64,000 bases of DNA. Origin: Ruminococcaceae bacterium UBA1425. Its GTDB lineage: Bacteria; Bacillota; Clostridia; Oscillospirales; Acutalibacteraceae. The stretch spans positions 72,918 through 136,917 of the forward strand of contig DCUB01000045.1 of the NCBI GenBank assembly GCA_002329365.1, written 5' to 3'. Below are positions 17,151-27,857 of this stretch, piece after piece; the stretch's first letter is position 1, and each line of letters opens with the position of its first letter. Below the pieces are notes generated by a model. The model saw only the letters and a list, made by a program, of their open reading frames with translations, did not search any database and was not told where the DNA came from. The translations under genes and the position numbers were made by a program.

Positions 17151-19133
17151 ATGAGTTTTAAGCGTTTCAGAACCTTTTTGTTTGTTCCCGTGTGCTTCAT
17201 ACTGTCTTCCGTCCTGTTCGCGCTCGTAACATCGCGCTACGACAGGCGGCTGGCGGTAATTGAGCTGTGCGGAACAATAGCTATGAGCGTTATTTACCTT
17301 GTGTGGACTTATTTATCGCGCAGGGATTTTGTAAAGCTGGTTCTGGGCGTTGCGACTAAGGTTGATTTTACAAAAAAAAGGTCTTTAAAATCTTTTCCGA
17401 TGCCTGTCGTCGTCACAAACAGCTCGGGCGACGTAGAGCTTTTCAACCCTCTTTTCAGCGCGATAGCTGAAAACGGCCGCGAGCTTGAGAGCAGCAATAT
17501 TTCAGACTTCACGTCCGGCGTCGTGCTTGAGGAGCTACTGTCCTGCCAGGGCATAAACGTCCGTTACGACGACAGGTACTTTTCCGTCTATTCCGGCGAA
17601 ACGAAGCTGAAGGACAACACCTATTACATTTTTTATTTCATCGACGATACGGAGCTGAAAGCCGTCAGCGCCGAATACAGGCTTTCACGGCCGTCCGTCA
17701 TACTTATATCAATCGACGGTACGGACGAAATCCAGTCAAATTACAACGGCAACGATTATGCCGAAATCCGCCTTAAAATTGACAAAATGATAAACGAATG
17801 GAGCACAAGCTTAAACTGCATATGCCACAAGACGGGCAGCGACCGTTACATAATGGTTGTCGAGGAAAGAAGCCTGCTTTCCATGATTTCGTCGCGCTTT
17901 AAAATACTTGACGACGTTCGCGGCTTTAAATTCAACGACAAGCCCGTAGGCTTCACACTTTCAATAGGCGTAGGTCACGGCGACAATCTGCCGGAATGCG
18001 AGAAAAACGCCCGTCAGGCTCTCGACATGGCGCAGAGCAGGGGCGGCGACCAGGCTGCCGTCAAAAAATCGGACGCGTCATACGAATTTTTCGGAGGAAT
18101 CTCAAAGGGCGTCGAAAAGAAAACAAAGGTCAAAACGCGCATAATGGCGTCGGCAATTTCCGAGCTTATTAGAGCAAGCAGCGACGTTATGATAATGGGG
18201 CACCGCTTTCCCGACCTTGACGCGCTCGGCGCCGCCGTCGGCATCAGCTCCGCCGTCTCGGCTATGGGCAAGCCCGTTTCGATTGTAACCGATATATCAA
18301 AGTCGCTCGCGCGTCCGCTCATAGACCGCGTCATTGCCGAAGGGAAGCAGAGTATTTTTACAGACAAGGCTTCCGCGCTCGCCCGAATCACAAAGAAAAC
18401 GCTGCTGATAATAGTCGACACCCATACAGTCGATTTTGTCGAGTCAACCGAGCTGCTGAACAAGGCTTCATCTGTCATTGTAATCGACCATCACAGAAAA
18501 TCGGTTAACTACATCAGCAACGCAGTTATTTTCTTCCACGACCCCGGAGCTTCGTCGGCTTCCGAAATGGTGACGGAGCTTATACAGTATACGGACACAA
18601 AGCAGGCGTTCGGAAAGCTTGAGGCGGACGCCCTCCTGTCGGGTATTATGCTCGATACGCGCGGCTTCGTGCTGCGCGCAGGAGTGCGCAGCTTTGAAGC
18701 TGCCGCTTACCTTAAAAGCTGCGGCGCCGATACTGTTAAGGTCAAAAAAATGTTTTCGAGCAGCTTTGAAAGCTACATGCTGAGAAACGAAATTGTGCTG
18801 AAATCCGAAATGTTCAGAAACTGCGCCGTTTCAAAGGTCGGCTTTGACTCCCCGGATATAAGGGTGATTTGCGCGCAGGCGGCAGACGAGCTGCTTAATA
18901 TCAGCGACGTGGACGCGTCGTTCGTGCTGTTTGAAAGCAACGGAACGGTTAACATATCTGCCCGTTCTCTTGGTAATATGAACGTTCAGGTTATTATGGA
19001 AGGTCTCGGAGGCGGAGGTCATCAGACTATGGCTGCCGCACAGCTTAACGGAGTCGGGATAGACGCGGCCGTGGAGCGTCTGCACGATGCCATTGAAGAT
19101 TATTGTTCAAAGTTAACGCCCGTAAACGGCTGA
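17151..19133 (+). CDS. gdpP: c-di-AMP phosphodiesterase GdpP (YybT)
   Basis: Membrane enzyme that hydrolyses the second messenger c-di-AMP to pApA. Two membrane segments (about 7-25 and 38-56), a PAS-like domain (about 80-175), a degenerate GGDEF domain (about 180-300, signature reading GSDRY) and DHH/DHHA1 domains (about 330-650). Metal ligands are HRFPDLDALG (His351, Asp355, Asp357), Asp423 and DHH at 446-448; GGGGHQ marks DHHA1. Domain order and 660-residue length are typical. GGAGGT overlaps the RNase J stop. c-di-AMP governs potassium and osmolyte uptake in Firmicutes, which links this gene to the BusR-like/OpuC unit at 45-49 kb. Confidence 0.95.
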   Translation: MSFKRFRTFLFVPVCFILSSVLFALVTSRYDRRLAVIELCGTIAMSVIYLVWTYLSRRDFVKLVLGVATKVDFTKKRSLKSFPMPVVVTNSSGDVELFNPLFSAIAENGRELESSNISDFTSGVVLEELLSCQGINVRYDDRYFSVYSGETKLKDNTYYIFYFIDDTELKAVSAEYRLSRPSVILISIDGTDEIQSNYNGNDYAEIRLKIDKMINEWSTSLNCICHKTGSDRYIMVVEERSLLSMISSRFKILDDVRGFKFNDKPVGFTLSIGVGHGDNLPECEKNARQALDMAQSRGGDQAAVKKSDASYEFFGGISKGVEKKTKVKTRIMASAISELIRASSDVMIMGHRFPDLDALGAAVGISSAVSAMGKPVSIVTDISKSLARPLIDRVIAEGKQSIFTDKASALARITKKTLLIIVDTHTVDFVESTELLNKASSVIVIDHHRKSVNYISNAVIFFHDPGASSASEMVTELIQYTDTKQAFGKLEADALLSGIMLDTRGFVLRAGVRSFEAAAYLKSCGADTVKVKKMFSSSFESYMLRNEIVLKSEMFRNCAVSKVGFDSPDIRVICAQAADELLNISDVDASFVLFESNGTVNISARSLGNMNVQVIMEGLGGGGHQTMAAAQLNGVGIDAAVERLHDAIEDYCSKLTPVNG

Positions 19134-19199
19134 TTCGGCGGCGCTTTATGCTTTCGGTTTGCGTTGCAATTCATACAATAAACATGTAAGGGTGATTTT

Positions 19200-19640
19200 A
19201 TGAAGCTGATATTAAAACAAGACGTGAAGGGACTCGGGAAAAAGGGCGAAATGGTCAACGCCTCCGACGGCTACGCCCGAAATTATCTTTTGCCCCGCGG
19301 CCTTGCAATAGAGGTAAACGCACAGGCTCTGAATGAGCTTAAAAACAAGGAGCTGGCCGAAAAGCACAAAAAAGAAGTAGAACTGAAAGCGGCTCAGGAA
19401 GCGGCAGAAAAGCTTGACGGCAAGACAGTCAGAATATCCGCAAAAGCGGGGCAGAACGGCAAGCTTTTCGGCTCCGTAACCTCAAAGGAGATAGCCGAGG
19501 CAATAAAGAACGATTTCGGCATAGAAGCCGACAAACGAAAGATAACAGTCGAGGACATAAAGAACTACGGTACATACGAGGCAGAGGTAAAAATGATGTC
19601 CGGGATTACCGCGAAAATATTTGTGCTTGTAAACGAATAA
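19200..19640 (+). CDS. rplI: 50S ribosomal protein L9
   Basis: Starts MKLILKQDVKGLGKKGE and contains DGYARNYLLPRGLA, the L9 N-terminal signature, a long connecting helix (about 40-75) and the C-terminal RNA-binding domain. The 146-residue length is normal. The gdpP-rplI-dnaB order is conserved in Firmicutes. GGGTG lies 7 bases before the ATG. Confidence 0.97.
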   Translation: MKLILKQDVKGLGKKGEMVNASDGYARNYLLPRGLAIEVNAQALNELKNKELAEKHKKEVELKAAQEAAEKLDGKTVRISAKAGQNGKLFGSVTSKEIAEAIKNDFGIEADKRKITVEDIKNYGTYEAEVKMMSGITAKIFVLVNE

Positions 19641-19676
19641 TCAAAGAAATAAATGCTTCCGATGGGGTGCTGAAGA

Positions 19677-21068
19677 TTGCCAGACAACAGCTTTTTTAAC
19701 GGATTCGATAATATAAATATGCCGTTCAGCCTTGACGCCGAGCAGGCGGTGCTCGGCTCTGTACTTATTGAACCCTCGTGCATTGTGCAGGTTCAGCTTC
19801 ATCTGCGTCCCGAGCATTTTTACCTGCCGCAGCATCAGGCGATATTCGGCGCAATGATAAGCATAGAGTCTGCCGGGGGCAGGATTGACCCGCTCCTTGT
19901 ACTTGAAAGGCTTAAGGCAGATAAGGTTTATGACGACGCCTCCGGGAAAAACTATCTTTACAAGCTTGCCGAGGCTGTACCGAGCACAAAAAACGTCGAG
20001 CAGTACGCAAAGATTGTGCGCGACAAGTTTTATCTCCGCACGCTCATTAACACCTCTCGCGAGATAATTGAAGATACCGTAGGTTCCGATGCCGATACAG
20101 ACCTGCTTTTAGACTCCGCCGAACAGAAAATTTACGATATCCGCCGCGGCAAATCAATGTCGGGTCCTTCAAGACTCAGCGATATTATTATTAACGAAGT
20201 TTACGACAAGCTTAATAAGCTGAACTCCGACGAAAGGGACGAGTTTAAGGGAATCCCCACGGGCTACGCCGACCTTGACAGCATCCTCACCGGCTTACAT
20301 AAATCAGACCTTATACTTATCGGTGCCCGTCCCGCAATGGGCAAAACGAGCTTCGCCCTTAACATTGCAAGAAACATTTCATTACTCGGAAAGAAAAAGG
20401 TCGTTTTCTTCTCGCTCGAAATGTCAAAGGAGCAGCTCGCGCAAAGGGTTTTGTCAACTGAGGCGCGCATACACAGCCAAAAAATGCGGACAGGCCAGCT
20501 TGACGCCGACGACTGGACAAGGCTGGGGCTTGCCACCTCCGTGTTAAACGAATGCGAGCTTTATTTTGACGACAGCTCCGATATCACGGTGCCGGAGATG
20601 AAAGCAAAGGTAAGGCGCATGAAAAATGTCGACTGCGTCATTATCGACTACTTAGGGCTTGTAAAGTCGCCCGTCAGAACAGAAAACCGCGTGCAGGAGG
20701 TAACGGAAATCACACGAACACTTAAGCTGATGGCAAAGGATTTGCGAATCCCCGTGATTTGCTGCGCGCAGCTTTCAAGAGGAACAGAGGGCAGGGGAAA
20801 GTCGCACAGGCCGCAGCTTTCCGACCTTCGCGATTCCGGCTCAATAGAGCAGGACGCCGATATTGTTCTTATGCTTTACCGCAAGGAATACTATGACGCG
20901 GAAAGGAAAGACCGCGACAATGCGGAGGACGATCCTGAAAATATGGCAAGCGAGGTAGAGGTTATAGTGGCGAAGAACAGGCACGGCCCCACAAATACCG
21001 TCAAGCTTGTATGGGATTCCGAGCATACGCTGTTTGTCGGAATCGAGAGGCTCCAGAATGTTAGGTAA
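19677..21068 (+). CDS. dnaB: Replicative DNA helicase DnaB
   Basis: Hexameric fork helicase (called DnaC in Bacillus). The N-terminal primase-interacting domain begins with LDAEQAVLGS; the RecA-like motor has Walker A GARPAMGKT (216-224), VIIDYLGL (Walker B) and the LSDLRDSGSIEQDAD segment. The 463-residue length is standard and no intein is present. The start is a TTG with a weak GGGG ribosome site 10 bases upstream; no ATG upstream is in frame near a better site. Its end overlaps tilS by 11 bases. Confidence 0.95.
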   Translation: MPDNSFFNGFDNINMPFSLDAEQAVLGSVLIEPSCIVQVQLHLRPEHFYLPQHQAIFGAMISIESAGGRIDPLLVLERLKADKVYDDASGKNYLYKLAEAVPSTKNVEQYAKIVRDKFYLRTLINTSREIIEDTVGSDADTDLLLDSAEQKIYDIRRGKSMSGPSRLSDIIINEVYDKLNKLNSDERDEFKGIPTGYADLDSILTGLHKSDLILIGARPAMGKTSFALNIARNISLLGKKKVVFFSLEMSKEQLAQRVLSTEARIHSQKMRTGQLDADDWTRLGLATSVLNECELYFDDSSDITVPEMKAKVRRMKNVDCVIIDYLGLVKSPVRTENRVQEVTEITRTLKLMAKDLRIPVICCAQLSRGTEGRGKSHRPQLSDLRDSGSIEQDADIVLMLYRKEYYDAERKDRDNAEDDPENMASEVEVIVAKNRHGPTNTVKLVWDSEHTLFVGIERLQNVR

Positions 21069-22410
21069 GGTTCTTGCCGCAATACGGAAATACGACATGC
21101 TGAGTTCCGGCGACAGCGTTATCGTCGCTCTTTCGGGGGGCGCCGACTCTATGTCGCTGCTACACGTTTTGTTAAGTCTTAAGGACGAGCTTTCAATATC
21201 TGTTTCGGCCGCCCACGTCAACCATTGCCTGCGCGGCGAGGAATCGGACGGCGACGAGCATTTTGTCCGCTCGGTCTGCGAAAACCTTTGCATTAAGCTT
21301 CACGTTTTGCGCGCCGATATTGCCGCAGAGTCCGAAAAAACCGGTGAGGGGACGGAGGAGTGCGGCAGGCGGATAAGATATGAGTTTTTCAATTCAATCG
21401 ACGAAGCTTCAAAAATCGCAACGGCTCACACGCAAAGCGACAACCTTGAAACGGTGCTGTTAAACCTAACACGCGGCAGCGGTTTAAACGGACTTTGCGG
21501 TATACCTCCCGTCCGCGGCAGGGTTATACGCCCTTTAATCGGCTGCGCGCGCGCGGAGGTTCTGAAATATTGCGGCGATAACGGAATAACGTACGTTACC
21601 GATAAATCAAACCTTGAAAACGACTATAACAGGAACAAAATAAGAAATCTTGTCGTTCCGCATTTGATGCAAATCAACCCCGCTGTTGAGGCTGCCGTCG
21701 GCCGCTGTGCCGAAAGCCTTCGCGAGGACGAGGGCTGTCTTTCGTCTCTTGCCGCCGGGCTTCTTCACGAAGCCGAAACAGAAAAGGGCTATCAATCCAG
21801 CAGGCTTTTGCAGGCGCATCCGTCCATCCGCAAACGCGCCGTTAATATGCTGCTGCGCGAGAGAATGACGGAAAAGCCGCAAAAGCATCATATCGATTTG
21901 ATTGATAACGCGCTGAAAGAAGGCGGGGCCGTTCAGACGCAAAATAATGTTTCGGCTGTCGTGAAAAACGGGCTGCTTACCTTTACGGTCGATGTGAAAC
22001 ATCTTGAACCGTGGCGCACCGAAATAAACGGCGACACGGCGGTTTTTCCGTACGGCACTATAAGAATCAGTATATTTAACATTTCGGCATTAAACAGGTC
22101 ACAAAAAATTTGCAAACGGGTATTGGCGAATTGCCTTGACTATGATAAAATAAATAGTAAATCATTTTTCAGAAGCAGGCAGGAGGGCGACAGGATTACT
22201 CAGCCGCGGGGCGGCTGCACAAAAACGCTCAAAAAGCTGTTTAATGAAAAGGGCATACCCGTTGAGAAAAGAAACGGTATAGTCGTGCTTGCCGACGACG
22301 AAGGAGTGCTTTGGGTTGAAGGCTACGGCTGCGACAGGCGCGCTATGATTTCCGATTCCACTCAAAGAGTTATGATGATTGGGGTTGAAAGAGATGAGGA
22401 CGTCGATTAA
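21058..22410 (+). CDS. tilS: tRNA(Ile)-lysidine synthase
   Basis: Modifies C34 of the minor tRNA-Ile (CAU) to lysidine so it reads AUA. The PP-loop SGGADSM is at 26-32, with AHVNHCLRGEESDGDE and THHN-equivalent AHTQSDNLET after it; the TilS C-terminal domain (RSRQEGDRI, LKKLFNEKGIP) is present. I start at ATG 21058 (450 residues): the longer frame would read well into dnaB, and GAGAGG lies 7 bases upstream. Overlaps both dnaB and hpt. Confidence 0.95.
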   Translation: MLGKVLAAIRKYDMLSSGDSVIVALSGGADSMSLLHVLLSLKDELSISVSAAHVNHCLRGEESDGDEHFVRSVCENLCIKLHVLRADIAAESEKTGEGTEECGRRIRYEFFNSIDEASKIATAHTQSDNLETVLLNLTRGSGLNGLCGIPPVRGRVIRPLIGCARAEVLKYCGDNGITYVTDKSNLENDYNRNKIRNLVVPHLMQINPAVEAAVGRCAESLREDEGCLSSLAAGLLHEAETEKGYQSSRLLQAHPSIRKRAVNMLLRERMTEKPQKHHIDLIDNALKEGGAVQTQNNVSAVVKNGLLTFTVDVKHLEPWRTEINGDTAVFPYGTIRISIFNISALNRSQKICKRVLANCLDYDKINSKSFFRSRQEGDRITQPRGGCTKTLKKLFNEKGIPVEKRNGIVVLADDEGVLWVEGYGCDRRAMISDSTQRVMMIGVERDEDVD

Positions 22411-22942
22411 CGACGACATTGAGGAAGTGCTGTTTACGGCCGAAGAAATATCGACGGCGGTCAAACGGCTTGCGGAACAAATCAACAAAGACTATGAAAA
22501 CAAGAATCTGCTTCTTGTAAGCGTATTAAAGGGCGCCGTAGTTTTTCTGTCTGACCTTCTGCGCGAAATCACAATTCCCTGCGCCATCGACTTCATGGCA
22601 GTTTCGAGCTACGGTTCATCCTCCGAATCGTCAGGAATCGTCAAGATTGTAAAGGACCTTGACATTAAGCTCACCGGGTACGACGTTCTGATTGTCGAGG
22701 ATATACTCGACAGCGGAAACACTCTGCAGTATTTAACAGGTCTTTTAAAATCGCGAAAGCCTGCGAGCTTGAAGGTCTGCACATTGCTTGACAAGCCCGA
22801 AAGAAGAGAGGCGCTCGTTGTTCCCGATTATTTCGGCCTTAAGGTGCCGAACAGCTTTATTGTAGGCTACGGTCTCGACTACCGCGAAAAATACAGAAAC
22901 CTTCCTTACATAGGAATATTAAAGCGAAATATTTACGAATAA
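22394..22942 (+). CDS. hpt: Hypoxanthine phosphoribosyltransferase
   Basis: Purine salvage enzyme joining hypoxanthine or guanine to PRPP. The PRPP loop VLIVEDILDSGNTL lies near residues 97-110, with LLVSVLKGAVVF upstream and VGYGLDYREKYRNLPYIGIL downstream; 182 residues is typical. A TTG 15 bases upstream is possible, but ATG 22394 follows GGGG and AAAGAG and gives a normal N-terminus. It overlaps the tilS stop; tilS-hpt-ftsH is a conserved Firmicute order. Confidence 0.95.
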   Translation: MRTSINDDIEEVLFTAEEISTAVKRLAEQINKDYENKNLLLVSVLKGAVVFLSDLLREITIPCAIDFMAVSSYGSSSESSGIVKIVKDLDIKLTGYDVLIVEDILDSGNTLQYLTGLLKSRKPASLKVCTLLDKPERREALVVPDYFGLKVPNSFIVGYGLDYREKYRNLPYIGILKRNIYE

Positions 22943-23016
22943 CAAGCCGAATGATTATGTCCGTTCGTGGAAACATATTATTTACGGTGCCGTTAACATA
23001 AGGAGTGATTTTCTCT

Positions 23017-24957
<1,941 letters not shown>

Positions 24958-24973
24958 GAAAGGGTTTGATATA

Positions 24974-25813
24974 ATGAAGGTAAACATGACGAAAATTATT
25001 TTCGGCGCGGTTGCCGTACTGCTGGGCGTGCTGATGCTCCTCAGCGCGTTTGATCTGTTCGAGTTTGAAAACATCTACCCTTACTGGACGCTGTTTATTA
25101 TTATCCCCACAGTAGTCAGCATGATAACAAACGGCTTCACGTTATGGAAAACCGCCCTGCTCGCCTTCGGGGTAAACGCTCTCATATGCCAGCAGCACTG
25201 GGGCGAATGGGGCTGGAAGCAGTTTGTAATTGTCAATATTGCTGTCTGCTTCATTCTGTTCGGAGTATATCTTCTTCTCGGCGACCTCAGAAAGAAAAAA
25301 CCGAACAATGTCAACACATATAATTACGCGCCCGTAAATCAGGGCTATACTTACGCAAACGAAGATGCCGCGCGTCAGGATGAGTCATATGCATACACAC
25401 AGGGGCAGCCTGCCGGAAACGCAAACGCGGGATACGCGGGCAGCGCCGCCTACGGCGCTTCAAGCGGCCCGTGCGATTACAATATACATCCGAGCTATAC
25501 GGGCATATTGTGCAGCAACAAATATAAAAACTGTTCAAAGGATTTCAGAGGCGGCTCGGTCGTTGCCGTGCTCGGCGGCGTACAGGCTGATTTTTCCGAA
25601 GTAGTCATTTCGGGCGACGTTACCGTCAACGTAACTTCCGTTTTTGGTACAGTTGATATTTACGTCCCGAACAATGTACGCGTTGAGGCAAACGGAACCG
25701 AAATTCTCGGGAGCTGCGATAATTTTGTAGTGTCCTCGTTCGGACCTGAGGTTCCGTGCCTGCGCATAAAATATGTAACTGTTTTCGGCAATATTGACAT
25801 TAAAATAAGATAA
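24974..25813 (+). CDS. LiaF-like membrane protein
   Basis: Membrane protein with about four hydrophobic segments (about 6-105), a Tyr/Ala/Gly-rich linker (about 112-170), and a C-terminal beta-rich domain resembling that of LiaF and cell-wall-stress response proteins (GGVQADFSE, VFGTVDIYVPNNVRVE, VFGNIDIKIR). LiaF inhibits the LiaRS envelope-stress system in Bacillus; no histidine kinase or response regulator is present here, so its partner is unknown. ATG 24974 is chosen over a start inside ftsH because GAAAGGG precedes it. It is 16 bases after ftsH and probably co-transcribed. Confidence 0.78.
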   Translation: MKVNMTKIIFGAVAVLLGVLMLLSAFDLFEFENIYPYWTLFIIIPTVVSMITNGFTLWKTALLAFGVNALICQQHWGEWGWKQFVIVNIAVCFILFGVYLLLGDLRKKKPNNVNTYNYAPVNQGYTYANEDAARQDESYAYTQGQPAGNANAGYAGSAAYGASSGPCDYNIHPSYTGILCSNKYKNCSKDFRGGSVVAVLGGVQADFSEVVISGDVTVNVTSVFGTVDIYVPNNVRVEANGTEILGSCDNFVVSSFGPEVPCLRIKYVTVFGNIDIKIR

Positions 25814-25837
25814 AAAGCAAGGGGTTTTTCATAAGAA

Positions 25838-27820
25838 ATGGCAAAGAAAACCGATTACGGTAACGAAAGCATAAGACAGCTCAAGGGTGCCGACAGGGTG
25901 CGTAGGCGCCCTGCTGTTATTTTCGGCTCTGACGGGCTTGAGGGTTGCCAGCACTCCGTTTTCGAGATTATTTCAAACTCAATCGACGAGGCACGCGAGG
26001 GCTACGGCGACAGAATAATGGTTACGCGATTTTCCGACAAATCCATTGAAGTGCAGGACTTCGGCAGGGGCATCCCCGTCGATTATAACGCGAAGGAAAA
26101 AAGGTTTAACTGGGAGCTTCTGTTCTGCGAGCTTTACGCCGGAGGAAAATACGACACAAACGACGGCGGCAGCTACGAGTATTCACTCGGTCTGAACGGT
26201 CTCGGTCTTTGCGCTACGCAATATGCATCCGAATATATGGAGGCCGAGATACACACAGGCGGTTACAGGTATTTTCTTACCTTTAAGCACGGCAAGCCTT
26301 TCGGCGAAATGATAAAGGAGGAATACGCAAAACGCGACACCGGCACAAGGATAAAATGGAGACCTGACCTGAAGGTATTCACCGACATAGACATTCCGCT
26401 CGAATATTTTCAGGACATGCTGCGGCGTCAGTCTATTGTAAACGCCGGAGTCCGCTTCATACTTAAGAACCAGGTTTCGGCCTCTAAATTCGAAACATAC
26501 GAATATGTTTACGAAAACGGAGTTGTGGATTATATAAAGGAAATTGCCGGTGAAAACCCGCTTACCTCAGTCCAGTTCTGGCAGGCGGAGCGCGTAGGAC
26601 GCGACCGTGAGGACCAGAAGGATTACAGGGTCAAAATCAATGCCGCTGTCTGCTTTTCAAATAAGATTCAGCTCAAGGAGTATTACCACAATTCAAGCTG
26701 GCTTGAGCACGGCGGAGCGCCCGACAAGGCTATAAGAAGCACTTTTGTTTCACAAATCGACAGTTATCTTAAAAACAACAACAAATACCTAAAGAGCGAT
26801 CCCAAGATAAGCTTTCAGGATATCGACGACTGTCTTGTGCTTGTAGTATCCTCCTTTTCAACAAAAACCTCATATGAAAATCAGACGAAAAAATCAATTA
26901 CAAACAGGTTTATTCAGGAGGCAATGACGGATTTTTTCAAGCATCAGCTTGAGGTATATTTTATAGAAAACAGGATTGAAGCCGAAAAAATCTGCGAACA
27001 GGTTCTTATAAATATGCGCAGCCGCGTAAAGGCGGAGGCTACAAGGCTGAATCTTAAAAAGACGCTGCAAAGCTCAAACGACATGACTAACAGAATACAG
27101 AAGTTTGTAGACTGCCGCAGCCGCGACGTAAACGTCAGGGAGCTTTTCATAGTCGAGGGCGATTCGGCTCTCGGCGCCTGCAAGCAGGCCCGGAACTCGG
27201 AGTTTCAGGCCATTATTCCCGTCAGGGGAAAAATACTCAACTGCCTCAAATCCGATTACGACAAGATTTTCAAGAGCGAAATAATAACAGACCTTATTAA
27301 GGTGCTCGGCTGCGGAGTAGAGGTTAAAACGAAGTCGAGCAAGGATATGAACTCCTTCAACCTCGACCAGCTCAGGTGGAACAAGGTAATAATCTGTACC
27401 GACGCCGACGTGGACGGCTTCCAGATACGCACACTCATCTTAACTATGATTTACAGGCTGATGCCGACGCTTATCGACGCCGGATACGTCTATATCGCAG
27501 AGTCGCCGCTTTATGAAATCACGTCGAAGGAGCATACATGGTTCGCATATTCCGAAAAGGAAAAGACGCAGGTGTTGGAGGAAATCGGAGACGCGAAATA
27601 TACAATTCAGCGTTCAAAGGGGCTCGGCGAAAACGAGGCTGAAATGATGTGGCTGACAACTATGAATCCCTTAACACGCAGGCTGATTAAGGTAAGCTCC
27701 GACGAAGCAAGACTGACCTCGGAGGTTTTTGACATGCTCTTAGGCGACAATCTTAACGCGAGAAAAGAGCACATAGCCGAAGTCGGCCATCTTTATATCG
27801 ACCTTGCAGACGTTTCATAA
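25838..27820 (+). CDS. Type IIA topoisomerase, B (ATPase) subunit, divergent
   Basis: GyrB/ParE-type subunit: GHKL ATPase with NSIDEAREG and FGRGIPVD, a Gly-rich lid reading GLNGLGLC in place of the usual GLHGVG, a transducer domain, and TOPRIM with VEGDSALGACKQ (about residue 440) and TDADVDGFQIRTL (about 521). The 660-residue length suits either GyrB or ParE. Core residues are present but many normally invariant neighbours differ, so this is probably a paralogue rather than the main gyrase. The ribosome site (AAGGGG) is 13 bases from the ATG. The A subunit follows 37 bases on. Confidence 0.88.
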   Translation: MAKKTDYGNESIRQLKGADRVRRRPAVIFGSDGLEGCQHSVFEIISNSIDEAREGYGDRIMVTRFSDKSIEVQDFGRGIPVDYNAKEKRFNWELLFCELYAGGKYDTNDGGSYEYSLGLNGLGLCATQYASEYMEAEIHTGGYRYFLTFKHGKPFGEMIKEEYAKRDTGTRIKWRPDLKVFTDIDIPLEYFQDMLRRQSIVNAGVRFILKNQVSASKFETYEYVYENGVVDYIKEIAGENPLTSVQFWQAERVGRDREDQKDYRVKINAAVCFSNKIQLKEYYHNSSWLEHGGAPDKAIRSTFVSQIDSYLKNNNKYLKSDPKISFQDIDDCLVLVVSSFSTKTSYENQTKKSITNRFIQEAMTDFFKHQLEVYFIENRIEAEKICEQVLINMRSRVKAEATRLNLKKTLQSSNDMTNRIQKFVDCRSRDVNVRELFIVEGDSALGACKQARNSEFQAIIPVRGKILNCLKSDYDKIFKSEIITDLIKVLGCGVEVKTKSSKDMNSFNLDQLRWNKVIICTDADVDGFQIRTLILTMIYRLMPTLIDAGYVYIAESPLYEITSKEHTWFAYSEKEKTQVLEEIGDAKYTIQRSKGLGENEAEMMWLTTMNPLTRRLIKVSSDEARLTSEVFDMLLGDNLNARKEHIAEVGHLYIDLADVS

Positions 27821-27857
27821 TTCATTCGGAAAAGTACGCTATTATTGAAGGAACGGT

